Shown: piece after piece, positions 42,973-52,013 of the stretch | Numbering within the stretch: position 1 is the stretch's first letter | Layout of the letters: every line of letters starts with the position of its first letter | Assembly (NCBI GenBank): GCA_020633205.1 | Contig: JACKEB010000026.1 | Span: 1 to 64,000 of the forward strand | DNA: 64,000 nt | Origin: Polyangiaceae bacterium | GTDB lineage: Bacteria; Myxococcota_A; Polyangia; Polyangiales; Polyangiaceae | Direction: 5' to 3' | Made by a program: the position numbers and the translations under genes | The notes under the pieces: model-generated | Databases searched by the model: none | Seen by the model: the letters and a program-made list of their open reading frames with translations, nothing else | Told to the model about the DNA's origin: nothing

Positions 42973-43926
42973 ATGGCACACACGGTTCGCGCGCGTCGGG
43001 TTTGGAGTTGGTTCTTGCTGCCAGGGTTGGCGCTATCGAGCGCGGCACTGTCTTCGACAGTGGCGTCGGCGCAGCCTGCGGACCCAGCGGATCCGCCGGC
43101 TGAGGAGCCCACGGCAGCACCCGGCGTGGATCCCACCCCGCCGCCGAGCGTCGAGGAACCTCCGCCACCGCCTGAGGAGACGACCGGCGACAGCACTGTT
43201 CCACCGCCGCCGGTTCCCCAGGGAAGTGACTCCGAAGTGGCGGACGCCCGCGCGGGCGACTCAGCCGTCGAGCTACCTGGGAAGACGTACTACTTCGTTG
43301 GCCTGCGCTATCGCACCATCATCGTCCCGAAGTTCATGGTGAACCTGTTCGGCGACGGTGGGCGAACCGTGGTGGTGCACTCCGGCGGTCCAGAGTTCGC
43401 GATCCGCAAGGACGGCTTCGAGTACAACTTCGGCCTCTGGTTCGCCAACTACGCGATGGACGATACGCCTTTCAAGTCGACGAGCGACGGCGAGAAGGCC
43501 TGGGAAATCGTCAACAGCAAGATGAAGGCGATCTACATCACTTCGGACTTCCTGTGGTCTCAGGAGTTTAGCCCGGCGTTCAGCTTGAACTACGGCGCGG
43601 GTGTCGGCTTGGGCTTCATGTTTGGTGACTTGAACCGCGTTCAGGCCTACCCTCGGGCCGGTTCCGCGGGGAATCCAGAAGACTATGAGCGTTGCAGTGG
43701 CCCCGGCACGCCAGACCCCAATTTCTGTGGTACCGACAACGACCACTACGGCGACTACAACGAGCCGTCTTGGGCGGACGGTGGCTCGAAGCCCATCGTC
43801 TTCCCTTGGCTCGCCCTGCAAACGGGGTTGCGGTTCAAGCCTGCCAAGAGCTTCGTGGCTCGCCTGGACCTAGGCTTCGGAACGAGCGGCTTCTTCGTCG
43901 GGCTAGGGGCGGATTACGGCCTCTAA
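42973..43926 (+). CDS. Probable outer-membrane beta-barrel protein with Pro-rich linker
   Basis: About 317 residues from the ATG at 42973, which has GAGGGAGGAA just upstream; a frame open to 42871 lacks this. A signal peptide (FLLPGLALSSAALSSTVASA) precedes a linker of Pro, Glu and Asp (ADPADPPAEEPTAAP, SVEEPPPPPEE). The barrel part includes YYFVGLRYRTIIVPKFMVN, EYNFGLWFANYAM, FSLNYGAGVGLGFMFGDL, and RLDLGFGTSGFFVGLGADYG. It contains a Cys pair (YERCSGPGTPDPNFCG). It directly precedes the giant kinase/regulator gene, whose GTG is 29 bp away, and may be cotranscribed with it. Confidence 0.62.
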   Translation: MAHTVRARRVWSWFLLPGLALSSAALSSTVASAQPADPADPPAEEPTAAPGVDPTPPPSVEEPPPPPEETTGDSTVPPPPVPQGSDSEVADARAGDSAVELPGKTYYFVGLRYRTIIVPKFMVNLFGDGGRTVVVHSGGPEFAIRKDGFEYNFGLWFANYAMDDTPFKSTSDGEKAWEIVNSKMKAIYITSDFLWSQEFSPAFSLNYGAGVGLGFMFGDLNRVQAYPRAGSAGNPEDYERCSGPGTPDPNFCGTDNDHYGDYNEPSWADGGSKPIVFPWLALQTGLRFKPAKSFVARLDLGFGTSGFFVGLGADYGL

Positions 43927-43954
43927 GTCGCTGTCTGCTGAGAAAGAACCGGAT

Positions 43955-46900
43955 GTGAGCGAGCTCGAGCTGCCCGCACGCTACGAGAGCCTCCAACGCC
44001 TGGGTGAAGGCGGTGGGGGCGAAGTGTGGGCCGTTCGGGATCGCCACACCCAGGAGAAGCTCGCGCTCAAGATGCTCTCGCCCACGGCGAGCGAGCGTGA
44101 GATGACCGCACTCGTCCGCGAAGCGGTGGCGCTCAGCGGTCTCGAAGGGCTCGGTGTGCCTCGGGTCGTCCGCTTCGGTCGGCTACCAAAGAGCGGGCGG
44201 CCGTTCATGCTACGCGAGCTGGTGGAGGGACAGAGCCTCCAAGCCTTGATCGAGTCTGGAGATAGCGACGCCGCCACGCGCGCGCTGGTTCGTGCCGCGG
44301 ACCAGGTCACGCTGCTCCACCGCGCGGGGATGCTCCACGGCGACATCAAGCCGCACAACATCATCGTCGAGGCCAACGGCCGCGCGACGCTCGTGGACCT
44401 AGGCCTCGCAGCGCCATGGCGGGAAACGGGCACTCGGCCCGAAGGGCTGACGCCGCGCTACGCCGCGCCCGAACTCCTGGAGGGCAAGCCGCTCACGGTG
44501 CGCGCTGAAGTGTACGCGCTCGGGGTGACGATCGCCGACATCATCGCTGCTGGCTCGAAGACGATGAACCCGCGGATTCGTCGAGAGCTGATGGATGTCT
44601 CGGCGCGGGCCACGGCGGTCGATCCCCGCGAGCGACATCCATCTGCGGACGAGCTGGCCACCGCAATTCGCCGCGCGGGTGGCTTGAAGGCAGCAAGCTC
44701 TCGCCACGACGCCCACGAGGTCTGGCCGGTACTGGGTATCGATGCCATCTCGAGTCAGCTGCAGCAGCGCGTCGCAAAGTTATCGCGCGGAAAAAAGCTG
44801 TGGCTGGACGGGCCTCTTGGCTCTGGGCGGAGCGTACTGCTCCGACGCCTAGCTTGGTCCATCGGCGTTGAAGGGCGCCCGCTGGTGTGGATCGATGACC
44901 ACGTGGTGGACGACGTGTCTGCGCTCGAAGCGGAGCTAGCGGAGTTCGAGGGCAAAGGTGGCGTCACCATCCTGATCGACGACGCCCACCTGCTGCCGGA
45001 GCGCGGCATCGAGCTAGTCAAGCAGCTGAACAGCGACGGCGCCCGCCTCGTCATCGTGGGCGACTCCGAGCTGCAGGCGGGCGCCAAGCGCTTCGAGGTG
45101 CCCCGTCTCGAACAACACCACGCTGAAGAGCTCGTGCGTCGCGCGATGCCATCGCTTACCGGCCGCCTACTGGCTCACGTCGTAAGCGCTTCGAATGGGC
45201 GCCCTGGTGCGCTCCGCGGCTTGGTGGAGACGCTCGCCGCGCAACCCGTTGCGTCGGAGGCGGACATCGACCGCGCGTTGGCGGGGGAGTCTTCGGCGCC
45301 GGGTTCGGAGCTGCCTCAGAGCCCTTACGAACGCGCGGTGTACTTCCTGGAGCGAGGGCGCTTCAACGACGCGGCCCAAGCGATGGACGAAGTCGATCGC
45401 ACGAAGGCCGAGGGGGAGAGCACCACGGTGCCGAACACCCCTGAGTCGCGAAGCGAGCGCCTGGCGCTCGAGACACTACGGGCGCGTCTCGAACTCGGGC
45501 TGGGTGACTCGACGTCAGCACTTTCCCGCTTGGAAAAAGTGGCAGGGCTGGCGAAGGAGCGGCGCGGAACCTACGAAGCGAAATCGTGGATGCTCTACGT
45601 GGGCCGTGCCTACGTGGCGACGGGTGACTACTCCCGCGCCCTCGAGGTCCTCGCCCAATTGGTTGATGAGGACGGTCCCCTGGGCGCCGAAGCCAGCGCG
45701 TTCCACGGACTCGGTGCGGCCTACTTGGGTAACACGGAGCAAGCGCTGGTCGATCTGGAAGGCGCGGTGCGGCGCGCTCGCGAACACGATGCGCCGCGTG
45801 TCGAGGCGGTCGCGCTGGTGAGTCGCGGCCTGGTGTTGCAGCGCGACGATCGCATCGAAGAGGCGCGTGAGGCTTACGAACAGTGCATCATCGCTGGCGA
45901 GCGCGCTGGTGACGCTGGTTTGCTCAGCACCGCGCAGCTCAACCTCGCTGGTTTGCTCAAGGTGAGCGGTGATGTGGCTGGCGCCATCGAGCACTTCGAG
46001 GCAGCCGTCGACATGGGGCGCCGCTCGGGGCGCCGCTCAACGACGCGCAACGCGCTCCTGAACCTTGCCAACACGGATCTCTACTTGGGCCGCCTCGCGC
46101 GCGCGCGGGAGAGCATTGAGCTCCTGGAGGAGCAGCGCAGCGGCTTACCCCCGGTGCTCAACGCACAGCTCTCGGGGCTTCAGGCGGAGCTCGCCAGTCG
46201 CGTCGGTGAAGTCGACCGAGCGGTGCGGCTGTACGAGAGCTGTGCTGCGGCCTATGAAGCGGTAGGCCGTGGTATCGACTCCGCCGAGGCACGTCTCGAG
46301 GGGGTGCTCATTGCTAGCCGTGCGGAATCACCGGATACCGCGGAGCTCGAGCGTCAGCTAGATCAAGCTCGGGAGGCTTTGGCGACGGCGCCAGCTCATA
46401 AGCCGCTCTACATGCTGGCGCGAGGGCGCGCTGCCTGGGTCGCCGGGCGTGAGCAACAGGCCCGCACCTTCGTCGAAGAAGCCCTCGAGGCGGCGCGCTC
46501 CGCCGGCCAAAAGGAGTGGGTGTGGCGCGCCCAAGAGGTGCTCGGCGAAATCGCGGAGGCCGGCGGTCAGCCAACCATGGCTCGCCGGCATCGCGAAGAG
46601 GCGCTGGCGGTGCTGGAAGAGATCGGCGCGCATCTCCCCAGGGATCTACGCGAGGTTTACTGGAACGATGCGCGTCGCCGCGCCCTGCGCGCTCGCGTGC
46701 AGCGTGAATCAATGACCTCTGCCCCGACGGATCTCGCCGGCTTTTCACCGTCGCCCATCTTTCCTCGCAGCGACCGATCGCTGATTAGCAGCATGAGCCT
46801 GACGCCTCTCGAGCGGCGTCTGGCTCACATCCTCGAGGTCAACGCCGTGCTGGCCCGAGAGCGCGATCTCGAGCGCCTGATGCGTCTGGTGATTGGTCAC

Positions 46901-48472
46901 GCGATTGAGCTCGCACAGGCGGAGCGTGGCTACTTGATCCTGCTGGAGCAAGACGGCAGCCTCAGTGTGCACGCTTCGCGCACCCGTTCGGGGGACGAAA
47001 CCCACGCCGAGTTCTCCCGCTCAATCGCTCAGCAGGTGATCGACAGCGGTGCGCCCCTCGTGAGCAAGAGTCCACAGACCGACGCGCGCATGAGCGGCTA
47101 TGCGTCGGTGCACCAGCTCGATCTGCAGTCCGTCGCGTGTGTGCCCATCGTTGCGCCTGAAGGGGAGCCGATCGGCGCCCTGTACGTCGAGACCCGTAGC
47201 CGCCCTGCAGATCATTTCGAGCGCGAGCTACCGACGCTGCAGGCGTTTGGTGACCAAGCAGCAGTCGCCATCGAATCCGCACGTTTGCTCACAGAGAACC
47301 GTCGCCGCGCCGAAGAACTCGAGCGCACCAATGAGCGCTTGCGGGAGGCGCAGGGACGCCTGCAGGAGCTGCTCGATCAGCGCACCCAGCGCTTGAAGAT
47401 CGCCCGCCGTAGGCTCAGAGACGCCCGCGAGACGTTGTACAGCCACTTCGGCTACATGGGCCTGGTCGGCACTTCCAAGCCCATGCGCCGTGTGTACTCG
47501 CTGATCGATCGGGTGAAGGACACCGACGTCGCGGTCTTGATCACGGGTGAAAGCGGTACCGGAAAAGAGGTCGTTGCCAACGCCATCCATCGCGCAGGAG
47601 GGCGCGCCAAGAAGGCGTTCTTGGGCGTGAACTGTGGCGCCATCCCCGAGCACCTGCTCGAGAGCGAACTCTTCGGTCATGTGCGCGGCGCGTTTACCGG
47701 TGCCGATCGCGACCGCAAGGGTCTGTTCCGTGAAGGTGAGGGCGGCAGCATCCTGCTGGACGAAATCGGGGAGATGCCCCAGCGCATGCAAGCGGGCCTC
47801 TTGCGCGTGCTTCAAGAGCACAAGGTGCGTCCGGTTGGCGGCGCCAACGAAGAGCCGGTCGATGTACGGGTGATTTGCGCCACGAACCGTGACCTGGCGG
47901 CGATGGTAGAGGAAGGCACTTTCCGTGAGGATTTGTACTACCGGATCCACGTCGTCGAGCTGCGCATCCCGCCGCTTCGAGAGCGCACCGAAGACATCCC
48001 CCAGCTCGTGGACCACTTCCTCGGGATCTTCGCGGCGCGCTACAAGCGGGACAAGAAGGCAGTCACCCGTGACGGCTTGAAGCGCCTGCGCGGCTACCAC
48101 TGGCCAGGAAACGTGCGCCAGCTGGAGCACGTGCTGCTCAATGCCTGGGTGCTCAGCGAAAAACCCGAGCTCGAACAGGACGACTTCGACATCCCGGATG
48201 GTCGCGCCGGGAGCGCCCTCTTCAGCAGTCTCACCGGAAGCGCCTCCTCCTCCACCACGAGCAATCACACCGGCCAGCGGCGCACGACCACCGTGCCGCC
48301 ATCGTCCGGCTCCAGCGTGCGCAGCAGTCTGAGTCAGCACAAGCTGGACGAGCGCGAGCGCATCCTCCAGGCGCTCAAGGCGAGCAACTGGAATCGAGTC
48401 AAGGCAGCGGAGCTCCTTGGGATGCCTCGTCGCACCTTCTACAGGCGCCTCAAGCAGTACGGCATTCAGTGA
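43955..48472 (+). CDS. Ser/Thr kinase - NTPase - TPR - GAF - sigma-54 activator fusion
   Basis: A 1505-residue regulator, starting at GTG. Residues 11-240: protein kinase with Gly loop GEGGGGEV, Lys39, LHGDIKPHN (Asp130; Gly replaces the Arg of HRD), DLG (148-150) and APE. Residues 255-440: a P-loop NTPase-like region, GPLGSGRS (286-293, Arg where Lys is expected) and ILIDDAHLL. Residues about 455-900: TPR-type repeats. Residues about 955-1115: GAF sensor. A coiled coil follows. Residues about 1165-1410: sigma-54 AAA+ domain, Walker A GESGTGKE (1198-1205), and GAFTGA (1245-1250), which contacts sigma-54. Residues 1465-1503: Fis-type HTH. It should phosphorylate targets and activate sigma-54 promoters; the coupling is inference. 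Confidence 0.93.
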   Translation: MSELELPARYESLQRLGEGGGGEVWAVRDRHTQEKLALKMLSPTASEREMTALVREAVALSGLEGLGVPRVVRFGRLPKSGRPFMLRELVEGQSLQALIESGDSDAATRALVRAADQVTLLHRAGMLHGDIKPHNIIVEANGRATLVDLGLAAPWRETGTRPEGLTPRYAAPELLEGKPLTVRAEVYALGVTIADIIAAGSKTMNPRIRRELMDVSARATAVDPRERHPSADELATAIRRAGGLKAASSRHDAHEVWPVLGIDAISSQLQQRVAKLSRGKKLWLDGPLGSGRSVLLRRLAWSIGVEGRPLVWIDDHVVDDVSALEAELAEFEGKGGVTILIDDAHLLPERGIELVKQLNSDGARLVIVGDSELQAGAKRFEVPRLEQHHAEELVRRAMPSLTGRLLAHVVSASNGRPGALRGLVETLAAQPVASEADIDRALAGESSAPGSELPQSPYERAVYFLERGRFNDAAQAMDEVDRTKAEGESTTVPNTPESRSERLALETLRARLELGLGDSTSALSRLEKVAGLAKERRGTYEAKSWMLYVGRAYVATGDYSRALEVLAQLVDEDGPLGAEASAFHGLGAAYLGNTEQALVDLEGAVRRAREHDAPRVEAVALVSRGLVLQRDDRIEEAREAYEQCIIAGERAGDAGLLSTAQLNLAGLLKVSGDVAGAIEHFEAAVDMGRRSGRRSTTRNALLNLANTDLYLGRLARARESIELLEEQRSGLPPVLNAQLSGLQAELASRVGEVDRAVRLYESCAAAYEAVGRGIDSAEARLEGVLIASRAESPDTAELERQLDQAREALATAPAHKPLYMLARGRAAWVAGREQQARTFVEEALEAARSAGQKEWVWRAQEVLGEIAEAGGQPTMARRHREEALAVLEEIGAHLPRDLREVYWNDARRRALRARVQRESMTSAPTDLAGFSPSPIFPRSDRSLISSMSLTPLERRLAHILEVNAVLARERDLERLMRLVIGHAIELAQAERGYLILLEQDGSLSVHASRTRSGDETHAEFSRSIAQQVIDSGAPLVSKSPQTDARMSGYASVHQLDLQSVACVPIVAPEGEPIGALYVETRSRPADHFERELPTLQAFGDQAAVAIESARLLTENRRRAEELERTNERLREAQGRLQELLDQRTQRLKIARRRLRDARETLYSHFGYMGLVGTSKPMRRVYSLIDRVKDTDVAVLITGESGTGKEVVANAIHRAGGRAKKAFLGVNCGAIPEHLLESELFGHVRGAFTGADRDRKGLFREGEGGSILLDEIGEMPQRMQAGLLRVLQEHKVRPVGGANEEPVDVRVICATNRDLAAMVEEGTFREDLYYRIHVVELRIPPLRERTEDIPQLVDHFLGIFAARYKRDKKAVTRDGLKRLRGYHWPGNVRQLEHVLLNAWVLSEKPELEQDDFDIPDGRAGSALFSSLTGSASSSTTSNHTGQRRTTTVPPSSGSSVRSSLSQHKLDERERILQALKASNWNRVKAAELLGMPRRTFYRRLKQYGIQ

Positions 48473-48496
48473 GCATTAGCCCGGGGAGTGAGCGAG

Positions 48497-49261
48497 ATGG
48501 CGAAGGTCTTCATCACCGGATCGGCTGACGGACTCGGCTTCATGGCGGGAGAGCTGCTCATAAGCGAGGGTCACGCGGTGGTGCTTCACGCGCGCAGTCG
48601 CGCTCGGGCTGGCGATGTGCGTCAGGAGCTACCAGGCGCCGAAGCCGTGGTCGTTGGCAACGTATCGACCCTCGCGGCCATGCGCGACGTGGCTGCCCAG
48701 GTGAACCGCCTCGGGCCATTCGACGCGGTCATTCATAACGTCGCGGTCGGTTACCGCGAGCCTCGCCGTGTGGAAACGGTCGACGGCTTTTCGGAGCTGT
48801 GGGCCGTCAATGTACTCGCTCCTTACGTGCTCACCGCATTGATCGAGCGACCGCAGCGCCTGATCTACTTGAGTTCCGGGATGCACTTCGGCGGCGACGT
48901 CAGCCTGAGCGATCTCCAATGGAAGAAGCGTCGCTGGAACGGTAGCCAGGCCTACGCCGACTCGAAACTGCACGACACCTTGCTGGCCCTTGGCTTCGCG
49001 CGGCGCTGGCCGGACGTGCACTCGAACGCGGTGTCTCCAGGTTGGGTGCGCACGAAGATGGGCGGCCCGAGCGCCCCGGATGATCTCGACCAAGGGCATC
49101 GAACTCAAGCGTGGCTCGCCGTTGGCGAGGACGCGAAGCTGAGCGGCGGCTACTACTACCACCTTGCTCCGGGTGACTTGCTCCCGGCAGCCGAAGACCC
49201 CGCCCTTCAAGACCGCTTGCTCGAGCTGTGTCAGGAAGCGTCGGGTATCGAGTTGGCGTGA
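48497..49261 (+). CDS. Short-chain dehydrogenase/reductase
   Basis: About 254 residues from the ATG at 48497, which has GGGAG at good spacing; a GTG at 48488 is also in frame. The Rossmann start is FITGSADGLGFMAG (GxxxGxG). VIHNVAVGYRE replaces the usual NNAG block with HNVA. The catalytic residues are Ser in IYLSSGMHFGG and Tyr/Lys in SQAYADSKLHD. These enzymes reduce carbonyls with NAD(P)H. The gene follows the giant regulator by 24 bp on the same strand, so cotranscription is possible. The substrate is unknown. Confidence 0.88.
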   Translation: MAKVFITGSADGLGFMAGELLISEGHAVVLHARSRARAGDVRQELPGAEAVVVGNVSTLAAMRDVAAQVNRLGPFDAVIHNVAVGYREPRRVETVDGFSELWAVNVLAPYVLTALIERPQRLIYLSSGMHFGGDVSLSDLQWKKRRWNGSQAYADSKLHDTLLALGFARRWPDVHSNAVSPGWVRTKMGGPSAPDDLDQGHRTQAWLAVGEDAKLSGGYYYHLAPGDLLPAAEDPALQDRLLELCQEASGIELA

Positions 49262-49349
49262 CCGCGTGGAGGGCCAACTGAGCAAGAAGAGCCGGCGAAT
49301 AGACGCCAATTGGAGCTGTATTTTTCGGGGGAGAGGTCATCCTATCGAG

Positions 49350-50465
49350 ATGCGCATCTACCTCCGAGCCGCCGTCTGCCTGTGCTCTCTGGCTCTTGCA
49401 GCTTGTGACTCCGGGGGCTCCACCTCCGGCGGGACTGGCGCTTCGGGTGGTACCGCAGGGAAAAGCGGCGTTGGAGGCACCGGAGCTCAAGGTGGCAGCG
49501 GCGCTGAAGGTGGTAGCGGCGCTGAAGGTGGCATCGGCGCTGGCGGCGCGGGGGCAGTCGGTGGCATTGGCGCAGGCGGAACTGGAGGCACAACGACTGG
49601 CGGTACTAGCGCGACGGGTGGCAGCGCCCAAGCGGGCGGAGCAGGCGGAAGCGGCGGCAGTGCAGGCGCTACCTCACCCCCTGATTTCGAGGAGCAGTTC
49701 GACACCGCGGATCCGTGGACGGCGCGAGCGCAAAGCGACGGGCGCGCTCAGAGCGGCGTGGATGCCAGCGCTGCGGAAGATGGCAAGCTACTGGAGCTGT
49801 TGGTGCCTGGGCACCCGGAGTTCGATACGGGGGATCGCGTCGGACCGTCCTTTGCGAGCGAGGTGGCATCGCCGAATCCGCTCGGATACGGTGTCTATCG
49901 CACCCGCGTCGAGCTTGGGCGTTGCGCCGCCGGCGAGGAAGCCGTCAACGGCATCTTTACCTATGCCTATGGTGGAGACCTGAACCAAAACGGCATCACG
50001 GACAACCGCGAGATCGACATCGAAATCCTCTGCGGTCAGCCCAACTGGATCTGGCTCTCTGCCTGGACGGACTACGAGAGTGACAGTAACTTCCTTCGCA
50101 CGTCTCGCGTCGTGAACACCGCGACCGGTGAGTACCACGAGAGCGTCGCCCGCGATGCCTATGGCATCGGGCCAGCGCTGGGCACGCTGCCTGGCGCGAA
50201 GCAGCCCGCGTTCCCTGAAGCCGGCAGGTTCTACGAAATGGGCTTCGACTGGCAGCCCACGACTCTGACGTTCTTCGTGCGTTTCGCGGATCAAGACGTG
50301 GAGCTCTGGAGGCTTCAAGGCGCCGAGTTCGTGCCTCAGGCACCGGCGCCGATGCTCTTCAACCTATGGCATGCAAGCAGCCACTGGGCTACCGGCGGTG
50401 CCGCCGACTACCCGGCTCAGGACAGCCTGATGCGGGTCGACTGGTTCCGTTTCTGGGCGCACTAG
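49350..50465 (+). CDS. Lipoprotein with Gly-rich linker and GH16-like beta-glucanase domain
   Basis: The 371-residue product has a lipobox (LCSLALAACDSG), then about 90 residues of Gly/Ala/Ser repeats such as GGTGAQGGSGAEGGSG, a flexible linker typical of Polyangiales surface proteins. The 240-residue catalytic domain is GH16-like: FEEQFDTADPW, and the ExDxE motif as EIDIE (Glu221, Asp223, Glu225), with FYEMGFDWQPTTLTFFVRF and LFNLWHASSHW. GH16 enzymes cleave beta-1,3/1,4-glucans or related polysaccharides. It would act outside the cell, tethered to the outer membrane, and fits a predatory or scavenging life. The linker DNA is a GC-rich degenerate repeat. Confidence 0.8.
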   Translation: MRIYLRAAVCLCSLALAACDSGGSTSGGTGASGGTAGKSGVGGTGAQGGSGAEGGSGAEGGIGAGGAGAVGGIGAGGTGGTTTGGTSATGGSAQAGGAGGSGGSAGATSPPDFEEQFDTADPWTARAQSDGRAQSGVDASAAEDGKLLELLVPGHPEFDTGDRVGPSFASEVASPNPLGYGVYRTRVELGRCAAGEEAVNGIFTYAYGGDLNQNGITDNREIDIEILCGQPNWIWLSAWTDYESDSNFLRTSRVVNTATGEYHESVARDAYGIGPALGTLPGAKQPAFPEAGRFYEMGFDWQPTTLTFFVRFADQDVELWRLQGAEFVPQAPAPMLFNLWHASSHWATGGAADYPAQDSLMRVDWFRFWAH

Positions 50466-50493
50466 TGCATCGGATCTTGCCGTGCGGCAATGA

Positions 50494-51123
50494 CTACTTG
50501 ATGTACATGATGATGACCGCCACCGCGATGCCGAGTAGCGCCCAGAGCAAGAGCTGAGGCTGCCACATCTTTGCGGCGCTGCCGTGGTTGCTCGACTTCT
50601 TCACCAGCATGCCCCCGACCTTCGGTGCACCCGCGGTGCCGAAGGCGCGCTTGGGCAAAATCAAGAATGCGGTCGTGCTGGTGTAGACGAGAAAGACCCG
50701 AGGTGTCTCCTTCGTCGTGACGATCTGCTGCCACCGCAAACGGGTCAGCGCGCCAGCGCTCCGCACTTCGATGCCGAGGTCGTCGACCTGAATGTCCATC
50801 TTGCGTTGGGATTCCGGCATCCCTTTGAACATCCGCGTCGCGACCATTCGCTTGCCGAGGAGCGCCAGGAGCGGCGCCGCGAGCAGGAGCAGAATCACCG
50901 GCCACGGGCGGTCCGAGCTTTGGGGCGCGGACTGCGCGACCACCATGATCGCAGCGGCGGATACAGCTAGCCCTACAGCGGTCTTGAAGCGGGAGCCGGG
51001 TTGCGCATTGAGGGCTTCGAGCACGTCGTCTCGCGTGAGCTCTACTTTGCCACTCACTGTGCCTCGGGGTGGCTCCGCCGCCTCCGTCGCGAGAGCTTCT
51101 TCGCTTGCCTCTGCGCTAGTCAC
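50494..51123 (-). CDS. YcxB-like membrane protein
   Basis: About 209 residues from GTG 51123, which follows AGAGGA; a TTG at 51159 would be the alternative. Two adjacent transmembrane helices (TAVGLAVSAAAIMVVA and WPVILLLLAAPLLALLG) are followed by the YcxB-like C-terminal domain: KMDIQVDDLGIEVRS, LTRLRWQQIVTTKETPRVF, and STTAFLILPKRAF. A third helix (LLLWALLGIAVAVIIMYI) ends the protein. The start is preceded by a few acidic Ala/Glu residues. YcxB-like proteins have no firmly known role. It is on the minus strand with the peroxiredoxin 54 bp upstream, a likely operon. Confidence 0.7.
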   Translation of the reverse strand: MTSAEASEEALATEAAEPPRGTVSGKVELTRDDVLEALNAQPGSRFKTAVGLAVSAAAIMVVAQSAPQSSDRPWPVILLLLAAPLLALLGKRMVATRMFKGMPESQRKMDIQVDDLGIEVRSAGALTRLRWQQIVTTKETPRVFLVYTSTTAFLILPKRAFGTAGAPKVGGMLVKKSSNHGSAAKMWQPQLLLWALLGIAVAVIIMYIK

Positions 51124-51177
51124 GGGCGGTCCTCTACTGTCGGAGCCAGCTTCGCGCAAGGCGCCGGGGCACGGATC

Positions 51178-51822
51178 TCACGGTGTCGCTGCCGCCTCGG
51201 GGAGCGCCTTGAGCGCTTCGAGTAGCTCTTTCGCGTGCCCGTCCGGGTTCACCTTGGGGAAGACCTTGGCGATTTTGCCTTGTTTGTCGATCAAGAAGGT
51301 GACCCGCGCCGCCTTACCGCCGCGCAGTGAGACGCCAAAGGCCTTGGCGATCGCGTGATCCGAGTCGGGGAGCAGCTTGAACGGCAGCGAATACTTCTTC
51401 GCGAACTCGGAGTGCGACGTGTTGCTGTCGCTCGAAACGCCCAATACTACCGCGCCCGTCTTGCTCAGGTCTTCGTAGCTGTCACGAATCTGTTGAGCCT
51501 CGATGGTGCAGCCCGGCGTATCGTCCTTGGGGTAGAAGTAGACGATCACAGGCTTTCCCTTCAATTTCTCCAAGGAAACTTTCTCGCCGTCATGGGCCGT
51601 CGCGTCGATGGCTGGGGCGGCAGCGCCTACCTCCAAGAGCGTGCCGTCTACGGTTTCGGCGCTCGGCGCGGTCGCTGCCGGCGCGCCGCTGTTGTCAGCT
51701 CCCGGACTGGTGTCAGCTGCGGCGCTGGTGTCCGCCTTCGCGGGTGTTTCCGTCGGCTTCTCCTCGTTGCAGGCGCAGAGGACCAGGGCGGCTATGGCGG
51801 TGGAGTAGGCGAGGCGACTCAT
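51178..51822 (-). CDS. Lipoprotein peroxiredoxin (Bcp/PrxQ-like)
   Basis: The 214-residue product has a signal peptide with lipobox LVLCAC and a Thr/Ala/Asp-rich linker, then a thioredoxin-fold peroxiredoxin domain of about 150 residues. The peroxidatic Cys105 is in PKDDTPGCTIEAQ, matching the Bcp/PrxQ subfamily; Thr102 is conserved. PrxQ proteins often have a resolving Cys five residues later, but here the position is Gln/Ile, so it is a 1-Cys form. It should reduce peroxides in the periplasm. The YcxB-like gene is downstream. Confidence 0.88.
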   Translation of the reverse strand: MSRLAYSTAIAALVLCACNEEKPTETPAKADTSAAADTSPGADNSGAPAATAPSAETVDGTLLEVGAAAPAIDATAHDGEKVSLEKLKGKPVIVYFYPKDDTPGCTIEAQQIRDSYEDLSKTGAVVLGVSSDSNTSHSEFAKKYSLPFKLLPDSDHAIAKAFGVSLRGGKAARVTFLIDKQGKIAKVFPKVNPDGHAKELLEALKALPEAAATP

Positions 51823-52013
51823 GTTTCGTTCATGCCACCGGGTCGCCCCGCCCGAAAGTGCCTCCGCGCCCCACTTTGAAAGGCCTGAAGATCCCGGGCA
51901 TTTCTCCAGGTTTTGCAGTTTCGTCCGGCACGAAGCTCGGCGGTACCCGCTCGCGTTTGCGCCAATCCTGGCAGAGAGCGATCGGACGGCTGCTTACGGA
52001 CGACACACTCTTC

